DNA of 64,000 nt, taken from Chlorophyllum brunneum (taxonomy: Eukaryota; Basidiomycota; Agaricomycetes; Agaricales; Agaricaceae). Below, one piece after another: positions 45,443 to 57,757 of this stretch; the stretch's first letter is position 1; every line of letters begins with the position of its first letter. Where the stretch lies: NCBI GenBank assembly GCA_963576785.1, contig OY756145.1, positions 496,001-560,000 of the forward strand, given 5' to 3'. The notes below the pieces were generated by a model that made no database searches, was not told the DNA's origin, and saw only the letters and a list, made by a program, of their open reading frames with translations. The position numbers were made by a program, and so were the translations under genes.

Positions 45443-46447
45443 TTATTCTAGGCCATCCATCTGAGTTGATAGTGCCTTTTGACACCAACTATCTTCTTGA
45501 TACCCAGAAACTATGGCATTGTGTAGTTCATCATCTCCTGTAATTTCAAGGAACACAGATACAGATTTAGTGTCATTGGTGTTCACTAGTGCATTTACTG
45601 TATCATGTGGAGAATGTGAACCTAGTGCCAGTATTGCGCAGACAGGTACTTCTAGCTTGTCAAGACAAGAACTCCATCTATCGGACTTGTCTTCATGACA
45701 GGTGTTTTTGAGATTGGAAACATTCAAGGGTCCAATGATCCATAAGCACTGTAAAAGGGATGCCAAGAAGGTCTGTTCTCCACTTATGCAGTGCTCTTAT
45801 GACAGCAAACAGCTCTTTTTCATATACAGAGTAGTTGAGTTCAGCCCTTTTGAAAGGGCATGATTCAAAGGCAACAGGACAGGATGTTTCCCAAGTCTTA
45901 CCAAAGCTCAACATGGCACTAGAATGAAAATCAGATGTATTAGTTGTCACAAAGACACAATAATCTAGTATGAGATTATGATCAATGACTGTCAAGCAGT
46001 CAGAGCTGAAGACAAGATCTTTGATCCCCTGAAAGACTGCTTGGTGTACATCTGTCCATGGGGGGAATTTGAGTTCAGTGGCCTTATCTGTAAGTTTATT
46101 TAAGATTGCAGTAAATCAGGCAAGTTATGGAAGGAAACCTGCAAGGTACCAAACAAGTCCCAGAAATTGTCAGACTTCTTTGGTGGACATTGGTACTGGA
46201 CAATTGAAAATACATTCTATTTTCTTGTCATCAGGGTAAACACCATTGGTGTTAATGGTGTGTCCAAGGAAATGGATTTCAGATTGGAAAAACTTAGTTT
46301 TCTTAAGGTTACAATATAATCCAGCATCTTTTAATGCCTGGAGTATTTTATGGACATGCTATCAGTGTTCATCAACCAAATCGGACTAGATTACAATGTT
46401 ATCTAAGTAAATATGGCAAATCTTGCCAATATATTTACACAGGACTT
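45443..46447 (-). pseudogene. gypsy-1 RNase H and C-terminal half of RT
   Basis: The RT catalytic box reads IYLDN at 46398-46409 instead of the usual YLDD, a G-to-A change at the second Asp. FLGHTINTNGV and FLGLVWYLAGFLP (thumb/connection) follow, then RNase H with VTTNTSDFHSSAM and YEKELFAVIRALHKWR. Several stops occur. LINE-B separates this part from the N-terminal RT. Confidence 0.75.
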
Positions 46448-46460
46448 GATTAACATAATG

Positions 46461-46491
<31 letters not shown>

Positions 46492-48475
46492 CAACAATTT
46501 ATATAGCGGTGCTCGAATGCAGTCCGCGTGTACATACATACAAAGGCAGAATATACAAAATGTTTGGAGAAGGGAAAGTAAACTATATGTAAACTAACCC
46601 CACAAGACTCGACACCGTCTAGCACATATACTAGAGAGATGTTTGGTACCTACGTTGATCAGCGAGAAAGAGGAAAAGGAGGAATTCGGAAAGAGAGAGA
46701 GTGAGAGAGAGAGATTGATAGAAAGAAACTATCTACTCGCAATCACAAGGGGGAACAACAAATGGTACTTAGCGTGTGGGAGGGCATTTGCCCAGGCACT
46801 ACGGGAGAGATGGACATTGAAAGAAAACTATATATAAAATAGTAGACGAGCGAGGAAAGGGGGAAATAGAGAAATGGAATTGAAGTCCATAACCAGGAGA
46901 GCATAAGAAAAAAAGGAAAAGGAAAAGGAAAAGGATTTATGCAGGCGCAGACCCAAACCTCCTTTGGACTTGATGACAATGTAACGGGGGTATTGACCCG
47001 GCGCAGATACGAGAGCGGTCAGGTTCTGGGGGGAAGCTGAACATGGTAGGGTTGCGACGCAAGAAATTGACGAAAGTCTTGATGGTGTCGACGCTGAAAT
47101 GATGATCGAAGTTATTGCAATGATAGAGGATGTGTGACCTAGTCTGGACCATTTGATTGTCGCAGTGGTGGCATGATAAGTCCTCGTTGAGGAAGAATCG
47201 AAGTCAATACTCCCCGATCGGGGAGTGGCATAAGATGGCGCGACACACTCTTGCAAAGAGCTGAGGCTGGGGACCGCATTCTCGTATCCAGGGACCGGAC
47301 TTGATGTGTGACGGTAGAGCGGAGGCCCCATTTGCTCGCACCAGGAGGTGGAGGAAGGAGCTACCGCTGTATTTCTTGAAGCCAAACATGGCTTGCCATG
47401 TGTGGATTGCCCGTTCGGTGGACTTTTTGCATAAGTAGTCCATGGAGTTGGGGACTTGGTGATTTCTATCCCGGTTAGGCCAGGTGACTGTTTGGATCCA
47501 ATCGTGAGTGGTTTTCTGTATACCATATTTACACTTCGATGGCATGTGATAAAAGAAAAGGCGGTGCTGGTCTGACTTGTTGAACCAAGCTAGGAGCGCC
47601 TTCAATGTGAGGATGGATTGTTGCTGGCAGGAATGTGGCGAACAATCAAGTAGGAGCCGAGAGGCTGTGATAGAATCGGTGAACACGTGAATGTGCTCAA
47701 CCTAGTTGTATTCTGCAGTTGCGAGTACCTTGGTGATTCCTAAGTACTGTGCGACCAGTTCAGTGTCTGTCAATGTAGTTCCTCCGAGCCTCTTCATGAT
47801 AGAGCTCCTACCGTCTAGGTGTCAAATAGTAGCTACTGCCGTGAACTGGCTGGCAAGCGGGTTGGGGTTGGGGTGGACCGAGCCATCCATGCTGATAATA
47901 ATGGGCTTGTCATCCATCGTCGCATTAGTCATAACATCGTTCCACAGCATCTTTGAGAGGTAAGGGCTGTCCTGGTTAAATTCTGTAAAAGATACATTAG
48001 TAGGGAAACGGTCAAGTAACCTACGTCTGGGCCAGACAGATTTAGAGACAGAGTTGAAATGTTCTATATACCAAGTCTTGGGGGTGGGGCGCAAAATATC
48101 CATCACAGCTCCAAGTGTCTTCTTCTTCTGAATCTCTGTGAAATTCTTGATGTGAAGTCGGTGAGGGGAAGAATGATACTCTTTCGTCAATCTTGCCAAT
48201 GCGTGTTCATCGTCCAATGTATGAAGCCTCGACGTCTGTCGTTTGGCCAACTTTTGGAGATGGAGTTTGATGGGCATGAGCCCCACAAGGGACTTTACGC
48301 CACCAGTGGGAGAGGTCCGGAAGGCCCCGGTAATCCAGAGCGCCGCACTTCGTTGCATCTTGTTGAGGATCTCACAAGTCCCTTTGGTACGAGACCTATT
48401 GTGAAACCAGAGTGGTATCCGTATGTTGCAACCGGTATGACACATGAATGGTATAATAGTCTTTTGTTGCTAGGG
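46461..48475 (-). mobile_element. LINE-B: 5'-truncated LINE copy in gypsy-1 RT
   Basis: A T27 run at 46461-46487 (poly-A of a minus-strand copy) and an exact 13-bp target duplication GATTAACATAATG (46448-46460 and 48476-48488). Homology to LINE-C begins at the equivalent of about 53489, so it holds the end of RT, RNase H and the zinc motif. The ORF2 frame (48445 to 46937) is broken by two TGA codons where LINE-C or LINE-D has CGA (near 47820 and 47204) and one TAG in place of CAG (near 47703). Confidence 0.92.
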
Positions 48476-49250
48476 GATTAACATAATGTTGGTGGATGGC
48501 TGGTGTATTGTGCAACCCCATGGGCATGACACACCATTTGTACATCCCAAAAGCTGTCAATACAGCAGTTAATGGAATGTTGGATGGATTCATCCAGGTT
48601 TGGAAGAAAGTATTTGTTATGTCAATAGTGCCCCAAATTTTTCCTCTTGCACAATCAGCAAGGATATCATCAATGCAAGGCAGTGGGGTATTTATCAGGT
48701 ATTGTATTTTTGTTTAGCTGTTAGTAGTCATTGACCCAACATGGTAAGATAGTGGGGTCTGCCTTAGGAATGATAAAGGCAGGAGAGGCAGAGGGTGATG
48801 AGAATTCATGAATTTGTCCTGTATCCAGATGTTGTTGGATGAGTGTTTGCCAAGCATCTTGATATTTTCTAGGGCAACTATAAGTACAGGTTTGTATTAC
48901 ATAATTGGCATCCTTCAGTTTGATTTCTGTAAAGACAGTTGTCAGTAGATCATTAACATGTGGGATATCTGCAAAAACTGACTGGAAATTAGACAACACT
49001 GAGTTTCATTCAGTATCTAATTGCTTTTCAAGTCCTACTGTCCATATACAATTATGGACAGTTGTAATACTTAATTGCAAGGGTTGTCTAGTAACAGCAG
49101 AAGTATCTAGGTTGTCTTTAACATGAAGTAAACATTGTTTAAGGTCTTGTAACAGGGATTGTCTATATATTTCTTTGTCATATTCATACAAGCATGTGTT
49201 ATAGGAATGGGTATATGTTTTTATGAGGGTAAGTGAGTCCTTGGCCTAAT
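48396..49250 (-). pseudogene. gypsy-1 RT, N-terminal half
   Basis: Right of LINE-B the minus strand encodes QHLDTGQIHEFSSPSASPAF, IIPKADPT, IWGTIDMTNTFFQT and AFGMYKWCVMPMGLHNTPA, the RT fingers and palm including the first catalytic Asp (IDMTNTFF). The frames are broken. The left end (to 48396) overlaps the LINE-B junction because the open frame runs across it; genuine RT sequence starts at 48489. Confidence 0.75.
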
Positions 49251-49487
49251 AAGATTATATGCTATAACCTTATCTGAAACAGTCTTATCAACTGCATTAA
49301 CAACAATATTATTCACTTCCAGGAATGGTATGCCTAATATTATATCATTGGAGAGAGTATCCGAAATAACAGCCTTTACAGGTTTCACTATATATGCAAG
49401 GTTAGGAGAAGATTATATTAAGGTAATATAATGTGTTAATTGTTTTCGGAAGTTTGTTGCTATATGTATGGACAGAGGTTACTCCAA

Positions 49488-50978
49488 ATGGCCTCCCAAA
49501 GCTCCATGCACAAACCTAACGATGTCTGCATGGAGGTCGTTGAGCATATTGTCACTCCAGGTATTTCCGTTGGCAATGAAGTCACTTGTTCAGGTATCTC
49601 CGACGATGACGTGCAGATGATCTCTGAGGCAGAGTTCAAGACCGTCGTGCGCAAGAAGAAGAGCGGAGGAGGCCGGAGGTCCAGCAAAGCGGCCGTGAAG
49701 ACCACGAATACTGGCCGGAAGAACCCCAAGACCCCCCCATCCCTTCCCCCCCCACCATGCCTGCCAAGGCCGTCACTCCACCAGCATCTCAGCCTGATGC
49801 CAAGGATGCCAAAAAACCCCAGGAGGGTCCAAGGACCTCCTATGCCACTGCTGCGGCCAAAAAGGGCCACAATGCCACTCCCGCCGCTGCCTCCTCCACC
49901 AACACTCGGGACCCTCTCAAACTCTTAGAGTTTGTGAGTAAGTTCCCTGAGCTACCTAATGAAAAGATTGTTGCAATGTACAATGCTGCCTTCTCTACCC
50001 CCGTGAACCAAAAGCCTGTTAAGAAGGCCAGTATCATTCGTTCTACCCTTAATAGTCCTTCACGCAAGCAAGTGATCATTCCTCTTCTCACCGGTCCCAC
50101 CGTCACTAACTTCGGGGCTATCATCGACTCTCTCAACGCATGCCTCATTGCGGAGAAGTCCAAGATAAGGGTCATCGCCGCCTCGCAGGGTAAGTTGGGC
50201 CTTATGGTCCACACCTCGGAGGTGTTGATCCCCACTGAGCTCGACGTCATCAAGGTGTGGCTCAAAGAGAAATTCGGAGGAGTCACCACGGGTGACATGT
50301 CCCTCCCAAAATCCAAATCGTTTGTGAAAGTCATGGACGTCAGTTATATTACCCCCCGAGGACAAATCCTCACCGAGGCCAATATGGTCTCCAGCATCCG
50401 GAGTTCAATCCACTCCAATGCCATCCAATTTGCATCACAACCCCGCGTTCGACACAACTCAAAACACTCGGACACCTGTATAGTGTGGTTTGAAATCTGG
50501 GACTCTAAGGCGGGGTCCAACTTGGCGAAGATCGAGGACAAGTTCCTCAATATTTACAGAGGGCTCTTCCACATCAGGAAGGTGACCGCTAACCCAGGAG
50601 TACCATTCTGTGGTAAATGCTGCCAATGGGGCCACCCCCTAGTTCATTGCCGAGCAAGGCTTTTCACTTGTGTATACTGCAAAGGGCCACACTCCACTGC
50701 CAACCACCGATCGTTCGCCTTTTGCTGCAAGGGGAACGATAAAGCCAACCCTCCCATCGCGGCTACTCCCGCCAGGGAACCATGCCCTCACAAGGCTATG
50801 TGCCCCAACTGTGGCAAGGACCACCTCGCTACTGACTGAAAGTGTCAGTTTTGGAAGAAGCAATTCGACCACAACTGGCATGCGAACAAAGCACTCGAAC
50901 TACGAGCCAATAGAGGATCCCCGATGCCCACCCCCTCCTCATCCCCGGCTAGTCGAAGCCAGACTACCCCCCCTAAAT
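49488..50978 (+). pseudogene. LINE-C ORF1 (nucleic-acid-binding protein)
   Basis: It starts at the ATG on the very edge of the element (MASQSSMHKP). The frame changes in a C-rich tract at about 49727-49757 (from KNPKTPPS to MPAKAVTPP), consistent with homopolymer indels. The second part (49757-50839) has a conserved body and three clustered Cys/His knuckles (CGKCCQWGHPLVHC, CVYCKGPHSTANH, CPNCGKDH). A TGA at 50837-50839 interrupts the last segment (KCQFWKKQFDHNW follows), probably from a CGA Arg codon. Confidence 0.8.
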
Positions 50979-53900
50979 GAATAATGACCCCATCGAGCAA
51001 GACAGGCCTCCTCGTTCACTTCTGAATGAGTTGAAGGTCTGCTCTCACAACATAGGAAGATCGTATGGAGTGATGGAGACAGTCCTTGTGTGCAGAGGTG
51101 ATGTCGACCTCCTCCTCATACAAGAACTCCCTTGGAGATTCCTCCGAGATATCCCCTCATCTGTCTCTAATGATGGATCGCCCCTCGTAGGAGGCCCAGT
51201 TCACCCGGACTGGATGCTCCTTTCATATCCAATTATCGCCGAAGAAGTCCTCCAAGTGGGACGCCAATGTTACCCTCAACACATGGTCAACATGGAACAC
51301 CGTACCACACCACAAGTCCTCGCCTTCACTTACAAAAGGCTGAAATGACTCCGACCTTCCATCCGAAGAGATTTAATCGATCCTCGAGACCTCCTGTGTG
51401 TATCTCTATACACAGGAGGAGAAGAATTACTGCTGCTGAATGTCTATAACGACAGCCGTAACACCGTGCTCCACTTCCTTGAGGAGCAACTCTTCGACCT
51501 CCCGCCCTTTCTTCTTATGGGAGGAGACATCAATATTAGATCAGAGTTTTGGGACCCTTCAACGGATCAACACCCAGCGAGTGCGGACCGACTCCTTATG
51601 GTCACCAAAGCCCTTAATCTTGTAAGGACAACTCCATTTGAGGCCAAGCCGACTCGCTATGCCTCGGACCCCAACTTACCAGACACGGTCATCGACCTAC
51701 TCTTTGTTTCAGGAATGCTACCACACATTCCCTCCCACGCTATCCAGGACAGCGATTGGTACAACTCGGACCATGCCCCCCTGCTAATCAGGGTACCTAT
51801 TCCACAGATGGATGTCGTCATCAAAAGATTGACCATCCCCAAGGATTTGGAAGAGGAGACCAGGTTCCTGATGGACATCATAGAGGGAATCAAGAACAAG
51901 AACTGGCCAATGAACAACGCGGACAAGCTGGAGAGAGCTGTTGCCAAATTGGGAGTTTTGTTTGACAGATCGTGGACTCAAAATGTGAAGAAGACCAAGA
52001 TCACCACTAGATCCAAGACCTGGTGGAACAAGGAGTGCTCGACCGCACTCGCTACGCATCGTGTGGATTGCAAGAACAAGTGCAAATGGAACGCTTTTCG
52101 CAAGACCACGAGGAAAACGAAAAGAGCATACTTCAACAAAAAGATACAAGAAATCTCTGTTGACCGGAAACGCCCGTGGGATCTCATGCCATGGGTCAAG
52201 GACCATGCACTCCCGGCTACGGAAGCCATGCGTCACAACGGCCGACCTTGTCTCACACTAGACAATCTGTGGACGGCTCTCGACCAACATTACAACGCTG
52301 CCTGCGATAGACCAACAAATGCAACAGTTCTGGACAAGCTCCCTCCTTTGAACGGAACGGAGAATAGGACTTGGGTAGACTTCTCTCTCCTTGAGATGAT
52401 GGAGTTGCTCAAGGATACCTCAAATTCTTCCTCCCTTGGTCCCGACCATATTTCCTGGTCCCATCTCAAACAGATCATCGCTGATGAAACTTGCACCGGT
52501 CTATTCCTCAAAATCGGTAGTGCATGTTTGAACATTGGACACTGGCCTACCCACTTCAAAAAGTCAACATCGGTGATTATTCCAAAACCCAATAAACCCG
52601 ACTACTCCACTCTGAAGGCGTTTCGACCGATTGTCCTCCTCAACATGTTCGGCAAGCTAATAGAGAAAATGCTCGCCAAATGACTCCAATTCGAGGCCGT
52701 TAAATTCAAGGTCCTCCATCTGCACCAATTGGGAGCGATCCGCCAAAGGTCCACTGAGGACGTGGGTCTCTTCCTGACACACATTATCCGGGGAGCTTGG
52801 ACAAAGAAGAAGAAGACGTCGGTACTTGCATTCAACGTGGCCCAATTCTTCCCCTCCCTCAACCACAATCTCCTTATCGAAATTCTACGACAACAAGGGT
52901 TTCCCCCCTAGGTCACCGCATTCTTCAACAACTACCTTAAGAAATGCTGTACTACCTACCGGTGGAACAATGAAACTTCCCCGGAATACAACGCAGCGGT
53001 AGGAGTAGGTCAGGGCTCAGTCCTTAGCCCTTTTCTCTCTGCTCTATTCCTCACCCCCCTCTTGCACGTCTTCGACATCTGTATGGAGGAACACTGCGAC
53101 AAATGGGACTTTGATGTCCTGTCATTCGTCGACGATGGCACTCTGGTCGCACAATCCCCGTCTCTAGAAAAGAACATGGAAATCCTTCAACACATGTACT
53201 GCAAAATGGAGTGGCTCATGAACGAATTCGGCCTGGAAATTGAACATGGCAAGTCGGAGATCTTTCACTTCACGTGTGCTAGACAAGACTCAAATCCCTC
53301 GATTGACTTGGGATCCCCACCATTCATGGGTTGTAACCCCCTCAAACCGAAGACCCACTGGTGGTACCTCAGCTTCTACTTCAATCGGACGTTGACCTTC
53401 AAAGAACACGTGCGATTCTACTCCGCCAAAGCGATCTCTACAATCAAGGCAATGAAGATGCTAGGGAACTCTGTCAGGGGCTTGTCCCCCAGCAACAAGA
53501 GGCTGTTGTACCGTTTGTGTGTCGTTCTGGTTGCAACATATGGATATCGACTCTGGTTTCACAATTAATCCCACACCAAGGGAACTTGTGAAATCCTCAA
53601 CAAAATGCAAAGAAGGGCAGCACTCTGGATCACCGGGGCCTTCCGGACTTCTCCCACTGGCGGCGTAGAGTCCCTCGCAGGGCTCATGCCCATCAAACTT
53701 CATCTCCGAAAGTTGGCCAAATAACAATTGTTGAGGCTTCATACGTTGGACAATGAACATGCTTTGGCAAGATTGACGAAGGAATTTCACTCTTCCCCCC
53801 ACCAACTTCACATCAAGAACTTTATGGAGGTTCAGAAGAAGAAGACATTAGGAGCTATGATGGACTTTTCGCGCCCCACCCCCGAGACTTGGTATATAGA

Positions 53901-55493
53901 ACATTTCAATTCCGTTTCTAAATCTCTCTGGCCTGGATGTAGGTTACTTGACCGCTTCTCTACTAATATATCTTTTATAGGATTCAACCGGGACAACCCT
54001 CACCTCTCAAAGATGCTTTGGGACGATGTAACAACGAACGCAACGATGGACACAAAATCCATCACAATTGGTACAGACAGCTCGGTCCACCCCAATCCTA
54101 ATCTGCTTGCCAGCCAGTTTACGGTGGCAGCCACCATTCGACATCTAGATGGTGGGAACTCCATCATGAAGAGGCTTGGAGGAACCACATCGACGGACAC
54201 AGAACTAGTAGTGCAGTACTTAGGTATTACCAAGGTGCTTGCTACTGATGAATATGACCAGGTTGAGCACATTCACGTGTTCACCGATTCCATCATGGCC
54301 TCCCAGCTCCTGCTTGACTGTTCGCTGCATTCCTGCCAATGACAGTCCATCATCACATCAAAGGCACTCCTGGCTTGGTTCAACAAGTCAGACTGTCACC
54401 GCCTTTCCTTCTATCACACGCCATCGAAATGCAAATACGGGATACAAAAAGCCACTCACGACTGGATCCAAATGGTCACCTGGCCTAACCGGGGTCGAAA
54501 CCACCGAGTACCGAACTCGATTGACTACCTATGCAAGAAGTCCACCAAATGTGCCATCCACATATGGCAAGCCATGTTTGGGTTCAAGACTTACAGCGAT
54601 AGCTCCTTCCTCCACCTCCTGGTGCAAGCAAACAGGGCCTCCGCCTTACCATTGCACATCAAGTCCGGTCCATGGATATGAGAATGTGGATACCAGCCCC
54701 AGCTCTTCGCAAGAGCTTGTCGCGCCATCCTATGCCACGCCCTGATTGGAGAATATCGACTACGATTCTTTCCTAATGAGGACCTTTTGTGCCACCACTG
54801 CAACAGTCAAATGGTGCAAATGCGGTCACACATCCTGTATCGATGCAACAACTTTGATCATCATTTCGGCGTCGACACAATCAAAACATTCGTCAACTTC
54901 TTGCATCACAACCCCTCCGCATTCAGCTTCCCTCCGGAACCTGACCGCCCTCGTATCCATGCCGGTTCAATTCCACCATTACATCGTCATCAAGTCCAAA
55001 GGAGGTTTGGGTCTGCACCTGCGTAGGATCCTTTTCTTTTCTTCTTTTTTCTTTTGCTCCCCCGGTTATGGACTTCCAATTCATTTCTCTATCTCCCCCT
55101 CTCCTTGCTCATCTACTATTTTATGTAGTTTTCATTCAAAAACCATCTCTCCCATGGTGCCTGGGTAAATACCCGCCCACACGCTATATACCGTTTGATG
55201 TTCCCCCTTGTGATTGCGAGTAAATAGTTTCTCTTCTATCAATTTCTCTCTCTCACTCTCTCTCTTTCCGAATCCCTTTTCTTCTCTCTTTTCGCTGAAC
55301 ATTGTAGGTACCAAACATCTCTCTAGTGTACATGCTAGATGATAATGAGTCTCGTGGGGTTAGTTTACTTGTAGTTTACTCTCCCATCTCCGAACATTCT
55401 GTACGTTCTGCCTTTGTATGTATGTACACGTGGACTGTGTTCGAGCACCGCTATATAAATTGTTGATTAAAAAAAAAAAAAAAAAAAAAAAAA
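49489..55493 (+). mobile_element. LINE-C: full-length or nearly full-length LINE with RNase H
   Basis: 6005 bp ending in A25 (55469-55493). It is flanked by a 14-bp target duplication with one transition (GAGGTTACTCCAAA at 49475-49488; GAGATTACTCCAAA at 55494-55507). Two frames are present: ORF1 with CCHC knuckles and ORF2 with AP endonuclease, RT, RNase H and a C-terminal zinc motif, as in the Tad/I-like LINEs of fungi. It lies in gypsy-1 between protease and RT, in opposite orientation. Both ORFs are broken by nonsense codons and ORF1 also by a frameshift. Confidence 0.92.
50977..55026 (+). pseudogene. LINE-C ORF2 (endonuclease-RT-RNase H)
   Basis: One reading frame of about 1350 codons with seven in-frame stops (51346, 52681, 52909, 53566, 53722, 54340, 54679). 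Domains: AP endonuclease (LKVCSHNIG, LLLIQELPW, GGDINIRSEFWDP, NSDHAPLL), RT (IIPKPNKPDYS, LLNMFGKLIEKML, AFNVAQFFPSLNH, GVGQGSVLSP, SFVDDGTLVA), RNase H (TIGTDSSVHP, DTELVVQYLGI, HVFTDSIMAS) and a terminal CHHCNSQ ... HILYRC motif. At 52681, 53722, 54340 and 54679 sister copies or the family read Arg. The ORF ends at RFGSAPA. Confidence 0.88.
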
Positions 55494-55507
55494 GAGATTA
55501 CTCCAAA

Positions 55508-57412
55508 GATTTATGTAATAGTAGTAGTTGCTTGACAAGTTGATCTTGTATAAGTACCACAGCAGCTCCAGTGTCAATTAGAGTATATGCAGCAATGGAG
55601 AAGTCACTAGTATCACTCATGAGTGAACAGGTCCAAATGTATCAAAATATGTTTATATTACTTATAACTGAAGCAGTGCCATTCACCTTAGAGGACTTGT
55701 GCATCCATGAACCAGTTTGGTTAGTCTGCTGTAGATATGCCATCATCTGTGTTAAGTGTGATACAATACAAGATACCATATGGAATGAACCCAAGAAGGA
55801 GAAGTTAGTTAAGGACCTAGTAGTATTGCTACTATTGATACAAACAACTGGCATATTGCTATCATCCTCACTACCATCTTCATAGATAGCATTAATATGC
55901 TTGGTTTGTTTAGGCAAATAATCTGAGTCCTGATGGGAGGATGTTGTAGTAGTAAACAAGTGTTTGTTTTGTGAAGTAGAAGTAAGAATGTGGTTATAGC
56001 TGGAAAATAAAGATTGGTTGTTGTCAAGAACCATATAGGCAACCAGTTTGTAATTGTCTGACAGAATATCTTTATTACATTTATCCTGATGGGTAGCATT
56101 TATACATCAACATATTTTATAGCCAACATTCTCAGAGAGAATAGTATGTTCTTTATTTGTGAGTCTGGGTGGTGCTATAATCCCAGAGTCTAGTGTATAA
56201 AACCTACTAGCCTTGGCTGATACAGCTTTAAAAGAACCTGATATGGGGCATTCTGCCACAAAAAAGTATGTCCAGTTAAGTAGAAAAGTGAATGGGAGAT
56301 TAGGCAAGTTGATTTTTGTTTTGCAAGCCAAGAATGTTTGCATGATTGACTAGGCTTGTATAGAATAAATATGTAAGTAGCAATATTTATCTTTTGTCAC
56401 TCCTCATTGATAAGGGTAACTACTACTTGCCAATTGTGAATTGTGGTGTATTTGGAGAGTTTGAGCTCATGGACTTTCTCATATAAGGGCCCACAGGTGT
56501 TAACACCAATAGTCTTCATGAAATCATGGTTATTGAGGTAGAATTTGGTGTTCTGTAAATAATTATTCATTATAATAAGTTCTTTGACCCATACAACAAA
56601 TTCATCCATTTTCTTCATCATTTTGCAACACATTTCCATATAATGTTCTTGATACCAATCCTTCTAAAGGAAACATGCATACATAAGTTTCATAAATTTG
56701 GGAAAGGGTTTTGTTTGAATGTCCTTGTTACTATTTATCCAGTTGTGGATAGAAGGTCATCCGGAATAACTACAAATTATCCCTGTTGTCCATTAACTTT
56801 CTTCTAACTTTTTTTTCATAGGCAATCCATTATGATAGTTACTAACACCATCTCCATAATTGTTGAGAAGAATTGTAGTGATTTTATTAGCAAGCACATT
56901 TAGAAGAAGAGAGAACCCATTGGTAATATAGATGATGTCCAAGAGGAGAGTAACAGAGTTCATTATATTGAGAATATAATAATGGTTGAGAAGGAAGTTG
57001 GAGTCACTATTGCTATCAGAAGATAGGTTGGTGTTATTGTTAATTAAGGTGTTTCTGGACATGTCCGATATTGGAAGGGGGTTTTCAGTATAGGGAGCTA
57101 CTATTTCTGTGTTGAGAAAATTGTCTTCATTGTCAGATAACAGTAAGGCAAGTTGGCCTTTTCAAGTTCTAGGCAGTTTGGCTCTATGGGACATATTAAT
57201 GTTATAATTGAATATTATATGCAGCATTAAATGCAGTTAAAAAAGTCTATAAACATGGAAGTGTATGAACACCAGAGGTACTTGTGTATAGGTGAACACA
57301 AGTTATAGAGTATGAACTCTAAGATGTTTATATGTTATATGTGTTAATATATGTACCAAAAATGTGTAGTATTATTGATAATGAATAGAAGGTGAGAAAT
57401 CTCAAAAAAAAG
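55508..57412 (-). pseudogene. gypsy-1 gag and aspartyl protease
   Basis: The protease motif LIDTGAAVVLIQD is clear (DTGA at 55564-55575). Upstream (higher coordinates) are AT-rich, Asn/Ile/Leu-rich open segments (56397-56639, 56793-57062) in the gag position, with many stops. The bias in codons reflects heavy C-to-T and G-to-A change rather than original protein composition. I did not find a clear CCHC knuckle. Confidence 0.65.
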
Positions 57413-57609
57413 TGAAAGTCTGTAGGCTTACTATAAGATAACTTACAATTACACAATGGAGAGGTCTCAGGGATCTATTAGATGAGGGATACACATATAA
57501 TGTGAGAGTAGTAAGGTAATAAGAAAAAGAAAGAGAGATTTATATCTACAACTATGTACCTATATATACTAGTATGTATTATCATATGTTGTAAGCAATC
57601 AGATTTACA
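57413..57609 (-). repeat. gypsy-1 5' LTR
   Basis: 197 bp, aligned without gaps to 40043-40239. It has no CpG at all, whereas the partner LTR has nine. No standard tRNA primer-binding site (TGG...) follows it on the coding strand. Confidence 0.92.
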
Positions 57610-57744
57610 GTCCAATCAAAACATAGGTAAACATAGGAATAGATCATACAAAAGAGAATATATGGAAGAGAATAAAACCAGTAAGTGTCCAAGAAATACC
57701 TACCTTCTTATATATGCCCTCCTGAATTTTGGATGAAGTTTAAC
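57610..57744 (-). repeat. gypsy-2 3' LTR, proximal part
   Basis: Starts on the coding strand with TGTTAAACTTCATCC directly after an A-rich polypurine-like run (the T run at 57745-57757 on the plus strand) and CTCCCCTC. It is cut on the left by the gypsy-1 target duplication GTCCA (57610-57614). Confidence 0.65.
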
Positions 57745-57757
57745 ATTTTTTTTTTTT

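Larger units (their letters stand above)
40043..57609 (-). mobile_element. gypsy-1: chromodomain Ty3/gypsy element with nested insertions
   Basis: Bounded by two 197-bp LTRs (40043-40239 and 57413-57609) and a perfect 5-bp target duplication GTCCA (40038-40042 and 57610-57614). A polypurine tract touches the 3' LTR. Domain order on the minus strand is gag, aspartyl protease (DTGA), RT, RNase H, integrase and chromodomain, as in Ty3/gypsy chromoviruses. After removing the hAT element, LINE-B and LINE-C with one TSD each, the length is about 5.75 kb, normal for the group. Coding regions are full of stops. Confidence 0.92.

Noticed and set aside
49727..49760. Programmed ribosomal frameshift in LINE-C ORF1
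   Set aside because: The shift lies in a C-rich tract prone to indels, and the element carries many other inactivating changes.
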